Source: JBBTQS01 sp964627055 (GTDB lineage: Bacteria > Patescibacteriota > Patescibacteriia > Magasanikbacterales > JBBTQS01). From it: a DNA stretch of 64,000 nucleotides. A model generated the notes under the pieces. That model made no database searches. It was not told the origin of the DNA and was given only the letters and a program-made list of their open reading frames with translations. Location: positions 20,828 to 84,827 of the forward strand of contig CAZVGV010000003.1 in the NCBI GenBank assembly GCA_964627055.1. Reading direction: 5' to 3'. This document shows positions 1-8,684 of this stretch, piece after piece. Every line of letters begins with the position of its first letter. Position 1 is the stretch's first letter. The position numbers were made by a program, and so were the translations under genes.

Positions 1-1175
1 AGGACAATGACTGGCTTATTGAAATCATCTTTGAGACGGCTAGCGATGAGACCGATCACGCCTGGAGACCACCCATCACCGCGCACAAAGAGGATCGGGT
101 CGTTCTCGGTATCGTGGGTAGTGCGGACAAGTTCGCGACCGCGTTTGGTGAGCTCCTCGGTGAGTTTTTGGCGCAAGGTGTTGTAACTGTGTATGCGTTC
201 GGCAATAGGATGTGCTTCCTCTTCAGTCTCACTCATGAGGAGTGCAAGCGCTTCGCTGGCATGATCCATACGGCCTGCAGCATTGATGCGCGGAGCAATC
301 TTGAATCCAATGGTTGTAGTGTCCATGGTGCGCTCTTTGCGGCCAGTGGTCTCGAGAAGCTTTTGTAATCCAACGCGGCGCGTTTTGTTGAGTACGACAA
401 GCCCAAAACGCGTAAGCGCACGCGTCTCGTGCAATAACGGGACCATATCTGCGACACTCGAAATCGCCACAAGATCTAGGAGCCACTTCTCAAACCCTTC
501 ATGAGGCATTCCTGCGATCGTTGCATTTCCGCGGTTGCGGTGTTCAGCAAGGAGTCCTTGCGCAAGTTTGAATGCAACGCCGCCTCCCGAAAGTGTCTGG
601 TCTGGATACGTTTCGCCTTCGACCTTTGGATGGAGAATAGCAAAGGCTTCTGGGAGTATAGGTGGAACTTGATGGTGGTCTGTGACAATGACGTCGATAC
701 CATAGGTTCGAGCATGGGCAATTTCCGCCCCATTGCTTACACCACAATCGCATGTGATGACAAGACGTGCTTCGCGTTCGTGTAGGGTGTCTACGGTTTT
801 TTTGTTGAGTCCGTACCCGTCATGTTCGCGGTGGGGGAGGAAGGACTCAACATGTGCCCCAAGTGCTCGAAGTGTGGTGCACAGGATTGCAGCTCCACAC
901 ACACCGTCAGCGTCGTAGTCGCCATGCACGATCACGAGTTCCTGTGATGCAATCGCAAGCCAAATACGGTCCACAGCACGACGCATGTCTCGGAACAAGA
1001 AAGGATCGTGTACATCTCGGTCGTAGCGAGGGTTCAAAAATTTCTCTGCAGCATCAGCGGTACGAATTCCACGACTACGAAGCAACTGTTGCACCAGAGG
1101 GTGCAGCGTTGCAAGGTGGGTATCAGTTGTCTCAGGCACCACCGGTGGCGCTGATACGGTCCACACTTTCTCCAT
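1..1175 (-). CDS. recJ: RecJ single-stranded-DNA exonuclease (partial, C-terminus off the window)
   Basis: RecJ degrades single-stranded DNA 5' to 3' in recombination and mismatch repair. The first 391 codons are open to the window edge. Seen: the DHH-phosphoesterase metal motif HGDYDADG at residues 84-91, TDHH at 165-168, then APRINAAGRMDHA and GWSPGVIGLIASRL, all diagnostic of the RecJ core; the C-terminal OB-fold part is outside. It is the last gene of a minus-strand run, 22 bases after the small ORF upstream. AAAGGAGG lies only one base before the ATG, which is too close, so a GTG three codons later (1166) could be the true start. The family call is firm; only the start is open. Confidence 0.95.
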   Translation of the reverse strand, partial: MEKVWTVSAPPVVPETTDTHLATLHPLVQQLLRSRGIRTADAAEKFLNPRYDRDVHDPFLFRDMRRAVDRIWLAIASQELVIVHGDYDADGVCGAAILCTTLRALGAHVESFLPHREHDGYGLNKKTVDTLHEREARLVITCDCGVSNGAEIAHARTYGIDVIVTDHHQVPPILPEAFAILHPKVEGETYPDQTLSGGGVAFKLAQGLLAEHRNRGNATIAGMPHEGFEKWLLDLVAISSVADMVPLLHETRALTRFGLVVLNKTRRVGLQKLLETTGRKERTMDTTTIGFKIAPRINAAGRMDHASEALALLMSETEEEAHPIAERIHSYNTLRQKLTEELTKRGRELVRTTHDTENDPILFVRGDGWSPGVIGLIASRLKDDFNKPVIV

Positions 1176-1197
1176 GCCTCCTTTGGTTAGCGCGCTC

Positions 1198-1299
1198 CTA
1201 ATAACTGAAGATTGGCGCGAGTTCAAGTACAATAAGCGCAAGAATCATGATGCTGCACACGACAGCCCAGGCAATCTTAAGGATTTTCTTCTTCTGCAT
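1198..1299 (-). CDS. Small single-span membrane protein, 33 aa
   Basis: A 33-codon ORF fills the space between the sugar-dehydrogenase-like gene (its stop is 4 bases upstream) and recJ (22 bases downstream). It starts MQKKKILKIAW, continues with one hydrophobic stretch of about 20 residues and ends LAPIFSY: a positively charged N-terminus followed by one membrane span. The tight spacing on both sides and the clean topology suggest a real gene translated from the operon mRNA. I do not recognise the family and no function can be given. The alternative is a chance ORF in a short intergenic gap, but the codon composition matches its neighbours. Confidence 0.6.
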   Translation of the reverse strand: MQKKKILKIAWAVVCSIMILALIVLELAPIFSY

Positions 1300-1303
1300 A
1301 GCA

Positions 1304-3091
1304 TTAACGGGTTACGCGATATATCATACCCGACTTGTCGTCACTGATGAAGAGCGCACCATCGGGGCCAAATGTCAGTCCAGTGGGGCGACCATACGCG
1401 GTTCGCGCAGGGTTTTGGCCTTCTATAATGCGCTTCCATCCAGAGAAGGCGACTTCTTCTTGTGTGATCGTCGTGCCTTCGCGGTGCAGACGAACAATCG
1501 TGTATCCATTAGGGTCTACTTGATCCCATGAGCCGTGGAGCGCAGAGAGAATATCGCCCTGCCATTCGTCGGGGAACATTTTGGAATCAACAAACACAAG
1601 TCCAAGTGGTGCAACATGTGCTGCATACATATGGACTGGGGCTTCCTGTGCCACACAGTCTGCTGCGGTTGCCATTTCCGGGTCTGGAATATTTTCTCCG
1701 TAACAGTTGGGCCAACCATACACTGCACCTTCTCGTATGATGTTGACTTCGTCTGGCGGCAGATCGTGCCCCATCTCATCACGACCCATATCATTACCCC
1801 AGAGTCGTCCTTCTGGATCAAACGCTGCAAATACGGTGTTACGAACGCCTCGTGCGATGAGTGTTTTGTTGCTGCCATCTGGGTTAATGCGCCAGATTGC
1901 CGCATAACGATCATCGGTTTCGCGGCATACGTTACAGCTCGAACCAATGCTGATGTAGAGTGTCTTGTCTGGCCCTACAAAGATGCTTCGTGTGCGATGC
2001 TCTCCACCAGTTGGGAAGTCCATGATTCGTGTGGCGTTGCTTGCACGATACGTTCTCGATTCGTAGGTGTACTTGTACAACCCGTCTTCCTGTGCCACAA
2101 AGAGTGCACCATCAAGAAATGCAATGCCATTGGGGAAGAGTAGGTCACTGAGCACGAGTACACGTCGATCTGCAATACCATCGTGGTTATCATCAGGAAG
2201 TGCCACAACAGTTCGATCGACCAGGTCGCTGACAAGCATGGTGCCATCTGGTGCAAACGTCATGACACGTGGGGCAAGAAGTCCGCTTGCAAAGAGACCA
2301 ACCTTCAATCCTGCTGGCGCAGTAATTGCGAATGGAATTTTGCCATTTGATTTGGTTGGGAGTCCGTAGGCAGAACGGCTTTCCGGAATGGAGGCAAGAT
2401 CCTTGGACTTCACGCCCAGAGCAATGGCTGCGATAACACGCATCGACGTGGTGTTGCCACCCAAGAAGTACCGGCGATTATCGCGAGGGCTCACGTACCA
2501 TACGTGACCTCGGGTTTCAGTTTGCAAAATAAATCTACCTGCCATCTTTTTTGTGAAGGCATGATCGACTGGTAATCGGAGAGCATTTGGGCGTAGGGGA
2601 TCATACGCATTGCGTAGTTCCACCATATCTTCGTAGGAGTCTCCGTCAGTGTCAGTAGAAGCTGGGTTCGTTCCAAGCGCCTGTTCAAGCATGTTCGGTA
2701 CGCCGTCACCATCTGTGTCAGGGTCACCAGCGCGTAGGTGTGCAAATGGAAGCGGATCGTCAGCCTTTGTGTCGAATCCGAGTGCTAATCGCGCAAGGTT
2801 CGCATTACTTACTCCGATTCCTGTTGCAGCAGTGAGATTGGCAACATCTTCAGGGCGATAGATGCGGTAGCGGTCGCAACGGACTGGATCAATATACCAG
2901 AGTGCACCTTGTGCCTCTGGCTCGACAACGACATGTCCGGCAAGTTTTTTTGCGAGTGCTGTAGCCTTGCTGCATGTTCGATCGTAGTTGCCCATGCGCT
3001 GCTCGATTCCAGAAGGGGCAGCCATTGCTGAGCCATAGAGCAGAGCACTTGCTGCAAGAGCGACAGGGAGCGAGAGTAAAAGAGCGCGCAT
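1304..3091 (-). CDS. Secreted glucose/sorbosone dehydrogenase-like propeller protein with TSP3 repeats
   Basis: A 595-residue exported protein. The start at 3091 gives a clear signal peptide (MRALLLSLPVALAASALLYG, then AMAAP); a longer start at 3127 would overlap lepA. Next come two copies of a WY-type repeat (GALWYIDPVRCDRY and GHVWYVSPRDNRRY, each followed by an ALG/GIGV segment), and between them a thrombospondin type-3 calcium-binding block (DPDTDGDGVPN, DTDGDSYED). The C-terminal 350 residues resemble the PQQ-dependent sugar/sorbosone dehydrogenase beta-propeller (GPDGALFISDD, GVRNTVFAAFDPEGRLWGNDMGRD, GWPNCYG). PQQ use and substrate cannot be told from sequence. Lies 13 bases after lepA, same strand. 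Probably a cell-surface protein; enzymatic activity is inferred from the family only. Confidence 0.8.
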   Translation of the reverse strand: MRALLLSLPVALAASALLYGSAMAAPSGIEQRMGNYDRTCSKATALAKKLAGHVVVEPEAQGALWYIDPVRCDRYRIYRPEDVANLTAATGIGVSNANLARLALGFDTKADDPLPFAHLRAGDPDTDGDGVPNMLEQALGTNPASTDTDGDSYEDMVELRNAYDPLRPNALRLPVDHAFTKKMAGRFILQTETRGHVWYVSPRDNRRYFLGGNTTSMRVIAAIALGVKSKDLASIPESRSAYGLPTKSNGKIPFAITAPAGLKVGLFASGLLAPRVMTFAPDGTMLVSDLVDRTVVALPDDNHDGIADRRVLVLSDLLFPNGIAFLDGALFVAQEDGLYKYTYESRTYRASNATRIMDFPTGGEHRTRSIFVGPDKTLYISIGSSCNVCRETDDRYAAIWRINPDGSNKTLIARGVRNTVFAAFDPEGRLWGNDMGRDEMGHDLPPDEVNIIREGAVYGWPNCYGENIPDPEMATAADCVAQEAPVHMYAAHVAPLGLVFVDSKMFPDEWQGDILSALHGSWDQVDPNGYTIVRLHREGTTITQEEVAFSGWKRIIEGQNPARTAYGRPTGLTFGPDGALFISDDKSGMIYRVTR

Positions 3092-3104
3092 ACGAAGTGT
3101 AATA

Positions 3105-4922
3105 TTAGGAGCGTCGCAGAACTGCAAGATATGCCTCGGGAGGAATATCTACTTTTCCAGCGCCCATCTCCATCATTTTTTTCTTTCCTTTTTTCTGCTT
3201 TTCGAGGAGCTTGCGCTTACGGGTCACGTCACCACCGTACAATTTTGCTGTTACATCTTTGCGCAGTGCTGAGATACGTTCGCTTGCGATAACCTTACCA
3301 CCAATTGCTGCTTGGATTTTGATCACAAACATCTGTTGGGGGAGTGTACCCTTCAGCTTCTCTACAATTACTTTACCATGATGGAACGCTTCTTCGCGCC
3401 ATACGAGGGTTGCGAGTGCTTCTACAGGTTCATCTGCCACAAGAATATCGAGGCGGATAATGTCCGCTGGGCGCATCTCGAAGAATTCGTAGTTGAGTGA
3501 TGCGTATCCAGAACTTACGGATTTGAGCTTGTCGTAGAAGTCGACAAGGATCGCAGCAAGTGGCATGCGGTAGTGCAAAATAACACGACGTTGTCCGGTA
3601 ACAGATGCAAGGAACTCTGTGGTGATGTATTCACCATGTTTCTCCTGAACAAGTGTCATGACATTACCAATCGTGTCGTGGGTGGTAACAATGTCAACAG
3701 TCATCCAAGGCTCCTCAATCTCTTGCATGTGATTCTGCTCGGGGAGATCCTGTGGGCTCTTGATAGTCATTACCGTGCCATCGGTCTTCGTTACACGATA
3801 CGCAACCGAAGGAATCGTGGCTGTGATTTCGAGCTTGTGTTCGCGGCGCAATCGCTCCTGGACAATTTCTAGGTGCAATAACCCCAAGAATCCACAGCGG
3901 AAACCAAATCCGAGTGCGCGTGAATGTTCGGGCTCGAATTGCAATGACGAGTCAGAGAGCACGAGCTTTTCCATGGCATCGCGTAGCGCAGAGTAGTCGT
4001 CACCTTCCTTTGGAAAGATGCCGGCAAATACCATTGGTTTTATTTCTTTGTACCCTTCCAGCGGAAGAACGCCGTCGCGTGTGGCGGTGAGTGTGATGGT
4101 GTCACCAACACGACAGGTCTTGAGGTCCTTAAGTCCTGTGACAAGCATGCCGATTTCGCCAGTAGCAATGCGATCGGTCACCTTGAACTTCGGAGTAAAA
4201 TATCCGACATCAAGTGGTTGTGTGTCGCGACCAGTACCGATGAATCGCAATGGGGCGCGTGCGTCCATTGATCCATCAATAACACGAACCGATGCCACGA
4301 CGCCGCGGAACTCGTCGTAGTAGGAGTCGAAAATCAATGCGCGCGTTGGTGCGGCACTGTCACCCTTTGGTGCAGGAATTCGTTCTACGACTGCTTGAAG
4401 AATCTGGTCGACACCTGCACCAGTCTTACCACTTGCAAGAATAATATCTTCATCACGGCAGCCAATGAGGCCTTTGATTTCTTCGCGAGTCTTCTCAACC
4501 TCGGCAGCAGGGAGGTCGATCTTGTTGAGCACAGGAATGATTTCGAGATTCTGCTCGAGTGCAAGATAGAGGTTCGCGAGTGTCTGTGCCTGCACGCCCT
4601 GCGTGCAGTCTACGAGGAGAAGTGCACCCTCAACTGCGGCAAGTGAACGAGAAACTTCGTAGGTGAAGTCCACGTGTCCTGGGGTATCAATTAAGTTCAG
4701 TGTGTACTCCTCATTGCGGGTCGGATGGGTGTACTTCATGCGTACCGGCTGCAACTTGATGGTGATGCCGCGCTCTCGTTCAATATCCATCTGGTCGAGA
4801 AGCTGCGACTTCATTTCACGCGCCGATACAGTATGCGTCAATTCAAGAAGACGGTCCGCGAGTGTGGACTTTCCGTGGTCAATATGAGCAATAATGCAGA
4901 AATTGCGGATGCGGTCGAGCAT
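3105..4922 (-). CDS. lepA: Elongation factor 4 (LepA) GTPase
   Basis: LepA/EF4 is a ribosome-binding translational GTPase that helps during initiation or stress and can back-translocate tRNA. The 605-residue form starting MLDRIRNFCIIAHIDHGKST has the usual length; upstream in-frame codons run into murJ and were excluded. Seen: G1 AHIDHGKST (residues 12-20), G3 DTPGH, G4 NKIDLP, and the LepA-specific C-terminal domain ending in a lysine-rich stretch (KRKLLEKQKKGKKKMMEMG) and AYLAVLRRS. It lies 10 bases downstream of the murJ stop and has no Shine-Dalgarno sequence, so translation may depend on the upstream gene. Orthology is clear. Confidence 0.97.
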   Translation of the reverse strand: MLDRIRNFCIIAHIDHGKSTLADRLLELTHTVSAREMKSQLLDQMDIERERGITIKLQPVRMKYTHPTRNEEYTLNLIDTPGHVDFTYEVSRSLAAVEGALLLVDCTQGVQAQTLANLYLALEQNLEIIPVLNKIDLPAAEVEKTREEIKGLIGCRDEDIILASGKTGAGVDQILQAVVERIPAPKGDSAAPTRALIFDSYYDEFRGVVASVRVIDGSMDARAPLRFIGTGRDTQPLDVGYFTPKFKVTDRIATGEIGMLVTGLKDLKTCRVGDTITLTATRDGVLPLEGYKEIKPMVFAGIFPKEGDDYSALRDAMEKLVLSDSSLQFEPEHSRALGFGFRCGFLGLLHLEIVQERLRREHKLEITATIPSVAYRVTKTDGTVMTIKSPQDLPEQNHMQEIEEPWMTVDIVTTHDTIGNVMTLVQEKHGEYITTEFLASVTGQRRVILHYRMPLAAILVDFYDKLKSVSSGYASLNYEFFEMRPADIIRLDILVADEPVEALATLVWREEAFHHGKVIVEKLKGTLPQQMFVIKIQAAIGGKVIASERISALRKDVTAKLYGGDVTRKRKLLEKQKKGKKKMMEMGAGKVDIPPEAYLAVLRRS

Positions 4923-4932
4923 GCTAAACCCG

Positions 4933-6555
4933 TTATTCGTTGGCACTGGTGGTATTGGCAAGTTCGTCTGTTGGGCCAGGATTCTTGAAGAATCGAGAGC
5001 GTATTGAGGCAATGAAACCCACCATTTCTGGGGATTTGAGTGCGTAGAGAATTCCACCGTAGACCAGTGCACCGATAGTAGCAGGTAGTATGAGCTGCGT
5101 AAACACTGCCCAGAAGGTTTCAGTGCCGATCGTCATACCTACCAGTGTTTTGCTTACCTGTACAACAATGCCAGTCACGATGCCGGCTCCGAGCATGCTA
5201 TAGATAGCGGTGAGGCTACCTTCTTCACGTAAGGAGCCTACTTGGCGGCGTAAGAGGTACCAAAGCACGATCACTTGCACGGTTACTCCAAGAGAGAAGG
5301 CGAGGGCAATGCCTGCGATGCCGAGTGTGGTTTGGGTGACCAAGGTATAGGCAAGTGCAATCGTCGCTGCAACACCCACAAGCGCCGCATATAGTGGAGT
5401 GCGAGCGTCGTGGAGTGCGTAGAAGGCTCGCTGGAGAAGTGGAAGTACGGCTTGTGCAACGAGTGAGAGCGAGAAGAGTGCGAGTGCATCTCCTGTCGCG
5501 ATTGTGGCGTTCCAGTCGAATGCACCTGCACCTAGCACAACACGTGTAATTTGTGCGCGGAGTAAGAGGAAGTACACGGTGAGCAGCACCATGAAGAAAA
5601 TAATCTGCCGAAGTGTCGCGCTTAGATGTGCAACGAACGATTCGATGTCGCCCTTTGCAGCAAATGCGGAGAGTGTTGGGAACGCTGCGATAGCAAAAGA
5701 CACTCCGATGATGCCAACGGGGAATGACTGGAGGTTGTTGGCATAATGGAAGATAGCAAGTGCTCCCACCGAGACAGTGGATGCAAATGAAGTGAGCACA
5801 ATAATGGTGAGTTGTGTTGCGCCGAGTCCAATCGCACGAGGAACCATAATCCGTAGAATTTGGTGGAGTTCCTTCATCCGCCAATCAATCTGACGGGTCC
5901 ATCGGAATCCAGCACGCCAGAGTGCAGGAAGTTGTACAAAGAGGTGTAATAATGCACCAATAATGACCCCGTATGCCAATCCCATGGGACCGTATGCTGG
6001 TACGAGAAATACTGCACCTGCAATGATACCCAAGTTGTAGAGAATGGGTGTGAGTGCGTAGATTACGAAATAGTGAAGCGATTGAAGTACCCCACTTACA
6101 ATCGCGCTAAGTCCAAGGATGATCGGGCTGACGAAGATCACGCGCATGAGACGCGTCGTGAGTTCCATTTTTTCTGGAGAGAAGCCAGGGACAATCACCG
6201 CGGTAATAGCTGGAGCAAAGACTATTAGTACGAGACTGACTACAATAAGTACAATACCGAGAACGTTCAGAGCGGTTGAGACAAGCTTCCAGGCACGTTC
6301 TTTGTCCTTTTGCCACAATGACGAAAAGACAGGAATGAATCCAGCTGACAGTGCACCCATCACGAGGAGCATGTAGAGAAGGTCGGGGAGACGAAATGCA
6401 GCTACATACGCGTCGACTAGATCACCGGTACCGAATTGCGAAGCAAAGATTCGTTCGCGGAAAATACCGATAAATCGGCTCAAAAATGATGCGGCAGCGA
6501 GTACCATTGCTGCGCCAGTGATGGATTTGGATTTGCTGTTGAGGAAGGAGAGCAT
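4933..6555 (-). CDS. murJ: Lipid II flippase MurJ
   Basis: MurJ (MviN family, MOP superfamily) moves lipid II across the cytoplasmic membrane for peptidoglycan synthesis. The 540-residue product starting MLSFLNSKSKS contains the family signature FLSRFIGIFRERIFASQFG near the N-terminus, followed by DAYVAAFRLPDLLY, and then about 14 hydrophobic segments. The start at 6555 is chosen because it follows the previous stop by one base; longer in-frame starts overlap that gene. It matches the other lipid II genes in the window (murA, mraY, murG, ftsW), none of which is adjacent. Confidence 0.95.
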   Translation of the reverse strand: MLSFLNSKSKSITGAAMVLAAASFLSRFIGIFRERIFASQFGTGDLVDAYVAAFRLPDLLYMLLVMGALSAGFIPVFSSLWQKDKERAWKLVSTALNVLGIVLIVVSLVLIVFAPAITAVIVPGFSPEKMELTTRLMRVIFVSPIILGLSAIVSGVLQSLHYFVIYALTPILYNLGIIAGAVFLVPAYGPMGLAYGVIIGALLHLFVQLPALWRAGFRWTRQIDWRMKELHQILRIMVPRAIGLGATQLTIIVLTSFASTVSVGALAIFHYANNLQSFPVGIIGVSFAIAAFPTLSAFAAKGDIESFVAHLSATLRQIIFFMVLLTVYFLLLRAQITRVVLGAGAFDWNATIATGDALALFSLSLVAQAVLPLLQRAFYALHDARTPLYAALVGVAATIALAYTLVTQTTLGIAGIALAFSLGVTVQVIVLWYLLRRQVGSLREEGSLTAIYSMLGAGIVTGIVVQVSKTLVGMTIGTETFWAVFTQLILPATIGALVYGGILYALKSPEMVGFIASIRSRFFKNPGPTDELANTTSANE

Positions 6556-6556
6556 G

Positions 6557-7195
6557 CTACGGTTGTGCAATGTGGAGCACTGCGGTTGCTGCGTCGATAT
6601 CTGCAGTGTACTCCGAATCTTCAATGGTGAGGAGGCCAGTTACACGGTCTGAAGAAAAGGCGATGGTGGTATCTGAAGTGGTGAGAATTGTATACCCTGC
6701 ACCGGTAAGTGAATCGCGATACGACTGCAACCATTGTGCGGGTTGGCCTGGGATTTTTTTCCACGTAAGCGTGACGGTATCGCGAGATGCATGCAGTGTG
6801 TCGCGAAGCGTATTTTGGAGTGCAGGTGTTCGTGACTCAGCGTTGCTGTATCCATCTGCATTGAGGGAGAGAAGGAGGCGTGGCCACCACAGTGAAACAT
6901 CGACCAGTCGAGATTTGTGCTTGCTCGTGGTGAGTTCAGAGCCATGCATTGCGTCGCGATCGAGCAATGGGAAATTGGCCGGTACTTGTGAAGGGACGCC
7001 GACGATTTCTTCTGTGCCGCCACCGAGGAACATGCGCAGGAGCACTGCTACAACAATAATCACGAGTGTGATGCATCCTAGTCCTGTGGCACAAGAACGT
7101 TCGGCACAACTACGTACGGCCTGTGACGATTTTTCATCAGGCGTTGTGCTCGGGTCGTTTGCTTGTACGTTAGAAGCACCGGCGTTTTCTCTCAT
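6557..7195 (-). CDS. Unknown single-pass membrane-anchored protein
   Basis: A 212-residue protein, first in the minus-strand operon, one base before murJ. Residues 1-38 are hydrophilic and probably cytoplasmic; one span (CITLVIIVVAVLLRMFLGGG) follows at about 40-60; the rest is an extracytoplasmic domain with a repeated helix-strand look, ending TAVLHIAQP. The outer part has the spacing of a small alpha/beta sensor-like domain, but I recognise no family. Position directly before murJ suggests an envelope role, which is inference only. Confidence 0.75.
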   Translation of the reverse strand: MRENAGASNVQANDPSTTPDEKSSQAVRSCAERSCATGLGCITLVIIVVAVLLRMFLGGGTEEIVGVPSQVPANFPLLDRDAMHGSELTTSKHKSRLVDVSLWWPRLLLSLNADGYSNAESRTPALQNTLRDTLHASRDTVTLTWKKIPGQPAQWLQSYRDSLTGAGYTILTTSDTTIAFSSDRVTGLLTIEDSEYTADIDAATAVLHIAQP

Positions 7196-7239
7196 AGTCG
7201 TGTCCAGTGTAGCAAATCATGTGCTAGAATAAAACTACT

Positions 7240-8187
7240 ATGCAACAGCGTCGACCCAATGTTGAGGTTCGGTTTTCTCAACTCGAGCACCTTTCGGATG
7301 TAGAGCGTGGTGCGTTGGAATCGCGCGCGATTGCGTACAGCGAAACTCCGGTATTGCGTGCGGACCGCGAACCAAGTCGTGAAGAGGTGGAGACCATCCG
7401 TGAGGTGGTGCGGACGGCAAATAATTTTTGGAGGAAGCTGGGTGTCGAAGGGCCTGTGGTGGAAGAAGCACAGTGTGTGCCTGTGCGTTCAGAGACCCTT
7501 GCGCAATATGTTGCAGCACAGTCTGAGTTCCATCGGGAATTTCCGATTGTAGCACTTCATAATCATGTGTACTATCCTCCCTCGCGTGATGAGGGTGAGT
7601 GTATTCGCCAGCTGTCGCATGAGTTGAGTCACCTCGCAGCAAAAAATGTGGTACAAGTCGAGGCGAATGTGAGTGCAAAAATCGGCGCACCCATTACACA
7701 GGAAGCCAAGGTTCGTCAACGCAGGGAGGGTGGAAGATTTGCAGCAACGGTGTGGGAAGATGATTTTGAAACCCGCGGATTCGAAGGATACCACGAAGCC
7801 ATTATGGAACTGATTGCATCTGAAGTACGTCATATGCTTTTTGATGCGAGAGGTGTAGCAAAAGATGCACCAGAACGCAGCACAATCGCTCCGCCATTCT
7901 TTAGCGGTCCTTCACCTCGACTCATCGAAAACATCATGGATGCCTACATCCGAGATAACCCGGGTGTTGCTACTCGCAGACAGCTCAAGGACGAAGCATA
8001 TCTTGATGCGCGCAATGGCACCTATGCCTTTATCAAGAGACTGCATGCGTGGAAGCCAGACTATATCAAGCCGCTTGCTCAGATGGGGCTCACGTACATG
8101 AGTATGCGAGACACTGCGAAGGCTGTAGGCGAAGCATCACTCGCGGCAGCAATTGAGGAGTATCGAGTGGCAAACGGGATAGAATAA
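7240..8187 (+). CDS. Putative zinc metallopeptidase-like protein with HELSH motif
   Basis: A 315-residue soluble protein without a signal peptide. Residues about 127-131 are HELSH, a canonical HExxH zinc site inside IRQLSHELSHLAAKN, and EAIMELIASE about 60 residues further could supply the third ligand, as in gluzincins. N- and C-terminal parts are unrecognised. It is divergent from the minus-strand murJ operon; a TAGAAT box ends 9 bases before the ATG, so the transcript may be leaderless or nearly so. Its stop codon abuts the hairpin that ends the antiparallel RNA gene. Peptidase activity is inferred from the motif alone; an HExxH-bearing toxin or structural relic is possible. Confidence 0.7.
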   Translation: MQQRRPNVEVRFSQLEHLSDVERGALESRAIAYSETPVLRADREPSREEVETIREVVRTANNFWRKLGVEGPVVEEAQCVPVRSETLAQYVAAQSEFHREFPIVALHNHVYYPPSRDEGECIRQLSHELSHLAAKNVVQVEANVSAKIGAPITQEAKVRQRREGGRFAATVWEDDFETRGFEGYHEAIMELIASEVRHMLFDARGVAKDAPERSTIAPPFFSGPSPRLIENIMDAYIRDNPGVATRRQLKDEAYLDARNGTYAFIKRLHAWKPDYIKPLAQMGLTYMSMRDTAKAVGEASLAAAIEEYRVANGIE

Positions 8188-8189
8188 AC

Positions 8190-8227
8190 AAAGCCCGATG
8201 CAGCAGGTTGGTGCTGTACCGGGCTTT
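8190..8227 (-). terminator. Terminator of the minus-strand RNA
   Basis: AAAGCCCG/CGGGCTTT arms (8190-8197 and 8220-8227) with an inner TGCAGCA/TGCTGTA helix. On the minus strand it is followed by GTTTATTC; on the plus strand by GGGGTTCC, so it serves mainly the minus-strand transcript, though it could also slow plus-strand read-through from 7240-8187. Confidence 0.7.
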
Positions 8228-8558
8228 GGGGTTCCGTATTGCGCTGCGGGTTCAGCGCCACCGATGGTCGGAATTACCACCGTGCGAGTTTTTTGCCCTA
8301 TGTGGACGCCTGGCACTCGCTCGCCTCGGCTATTATCGGGGTATGTCCTGTATGCACCTTCCTTGTCGTGGGGTTTGTGGCAGCTGCGTTGCTGCCCCGC
8401 CGCACCGAAATGCGGAGAGTGGGTGATATCACTCGTGTGACTCCTCACACGAACGCCAGTCATTCGGAGGACAGACTGGGTGACCTGCAGGGCGTTGGGG
8501 CAGAACATGCGGGGCCCCAGACCTGGCCTAGTATGGCTTCAAGTGAGCCACCTCCTGT
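8190..8558 (-). ncRNA. Unidentified structured RNA, about 369 nt
   Basis: This stretch fills the gap between 7240-8187 and uvrB. It has a perfect minus-strand promoter (8565-8593) and a minus-strand hairpin with a T-rich tail at the other end. Between them are many short helices: 8534-8538/8546-8550, 8513-8516/8525-8528, 8452-8457/8491-8496 enclosed by 8394-8398/8497-8501, the 7-bp hairpin 8434-8440/8445-8451, 8400-8404/8411-8415 and 8241-8246/8253-8258. ORFs on either strand are short or implausible. The size fits tmRNA or RNase P RNA, but I could not find the tRNA-like TTCGA arm, a tag reading frame, or the RNase P core GAGGAAAGTCC/ACAGAA motifs. The family therefore stays open. Confidence 0.6.
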
Positions 8559-8564
8559 GGCCGC

Positions 8565-8593
8565 AAACTACCATAAAAAGGCATGTTTGTCAA
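8565..8593 (-). promoter_or_regulatory. Promoter of the minus-strand structured RNA
   Basis: Minus-strand TTGACA (8593-8588), exactly 17 bp, TAGTTT (8570-8565). Predicted start about 8558. Confidence 0.75.
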
Positions 8594-8615
8594 GGTATTT
8601 CGTTCGTGATAGTGT
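8587..8615 (+). promoter_or_regulatory. Promoter of the uvrBAC operon
   Basis: TTGTCA (8587-8592), 17 bp, TAGTGT (8610-8615). It shares the palindromic TTGTCAA element with the oppositely directed promoter of the RNA gene. A GTGT-AAAA-ACAC inverted repeat starts within the -10 box and covers the expected start site; whether it binds a repressor is unknown. Confidence 0.6.
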
Positions 8616-8684
8616 AAAAACACAAGAGACATATATTCCTAGAAGGCCCGAAAGTGGCCGTTTTGTGCGTTTTTGTAGAATCCT

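Noticed and set aside
8137..8508. 123-codon minus-strand ORF in the same gap
   Set aside because: Irregular composition (His/Cys/Pro-rich), ends inside the HExxH gene, and the helices explain the region better.
8190..8558. Assignment of the RNA as tmRNA or RNase P RNA
   Set aside because: Size fits, but no tRNA-like T arm, tag frame, or RNase P core motifs could be found by eye; left unassigned.
8613..8624. GTGT-AAAA-ACAC as a LexA/SOS box before uvrB
   Set aside because: Matches neither the E. coli nor the Bacillus LexA consensus; four-base arms are too short.
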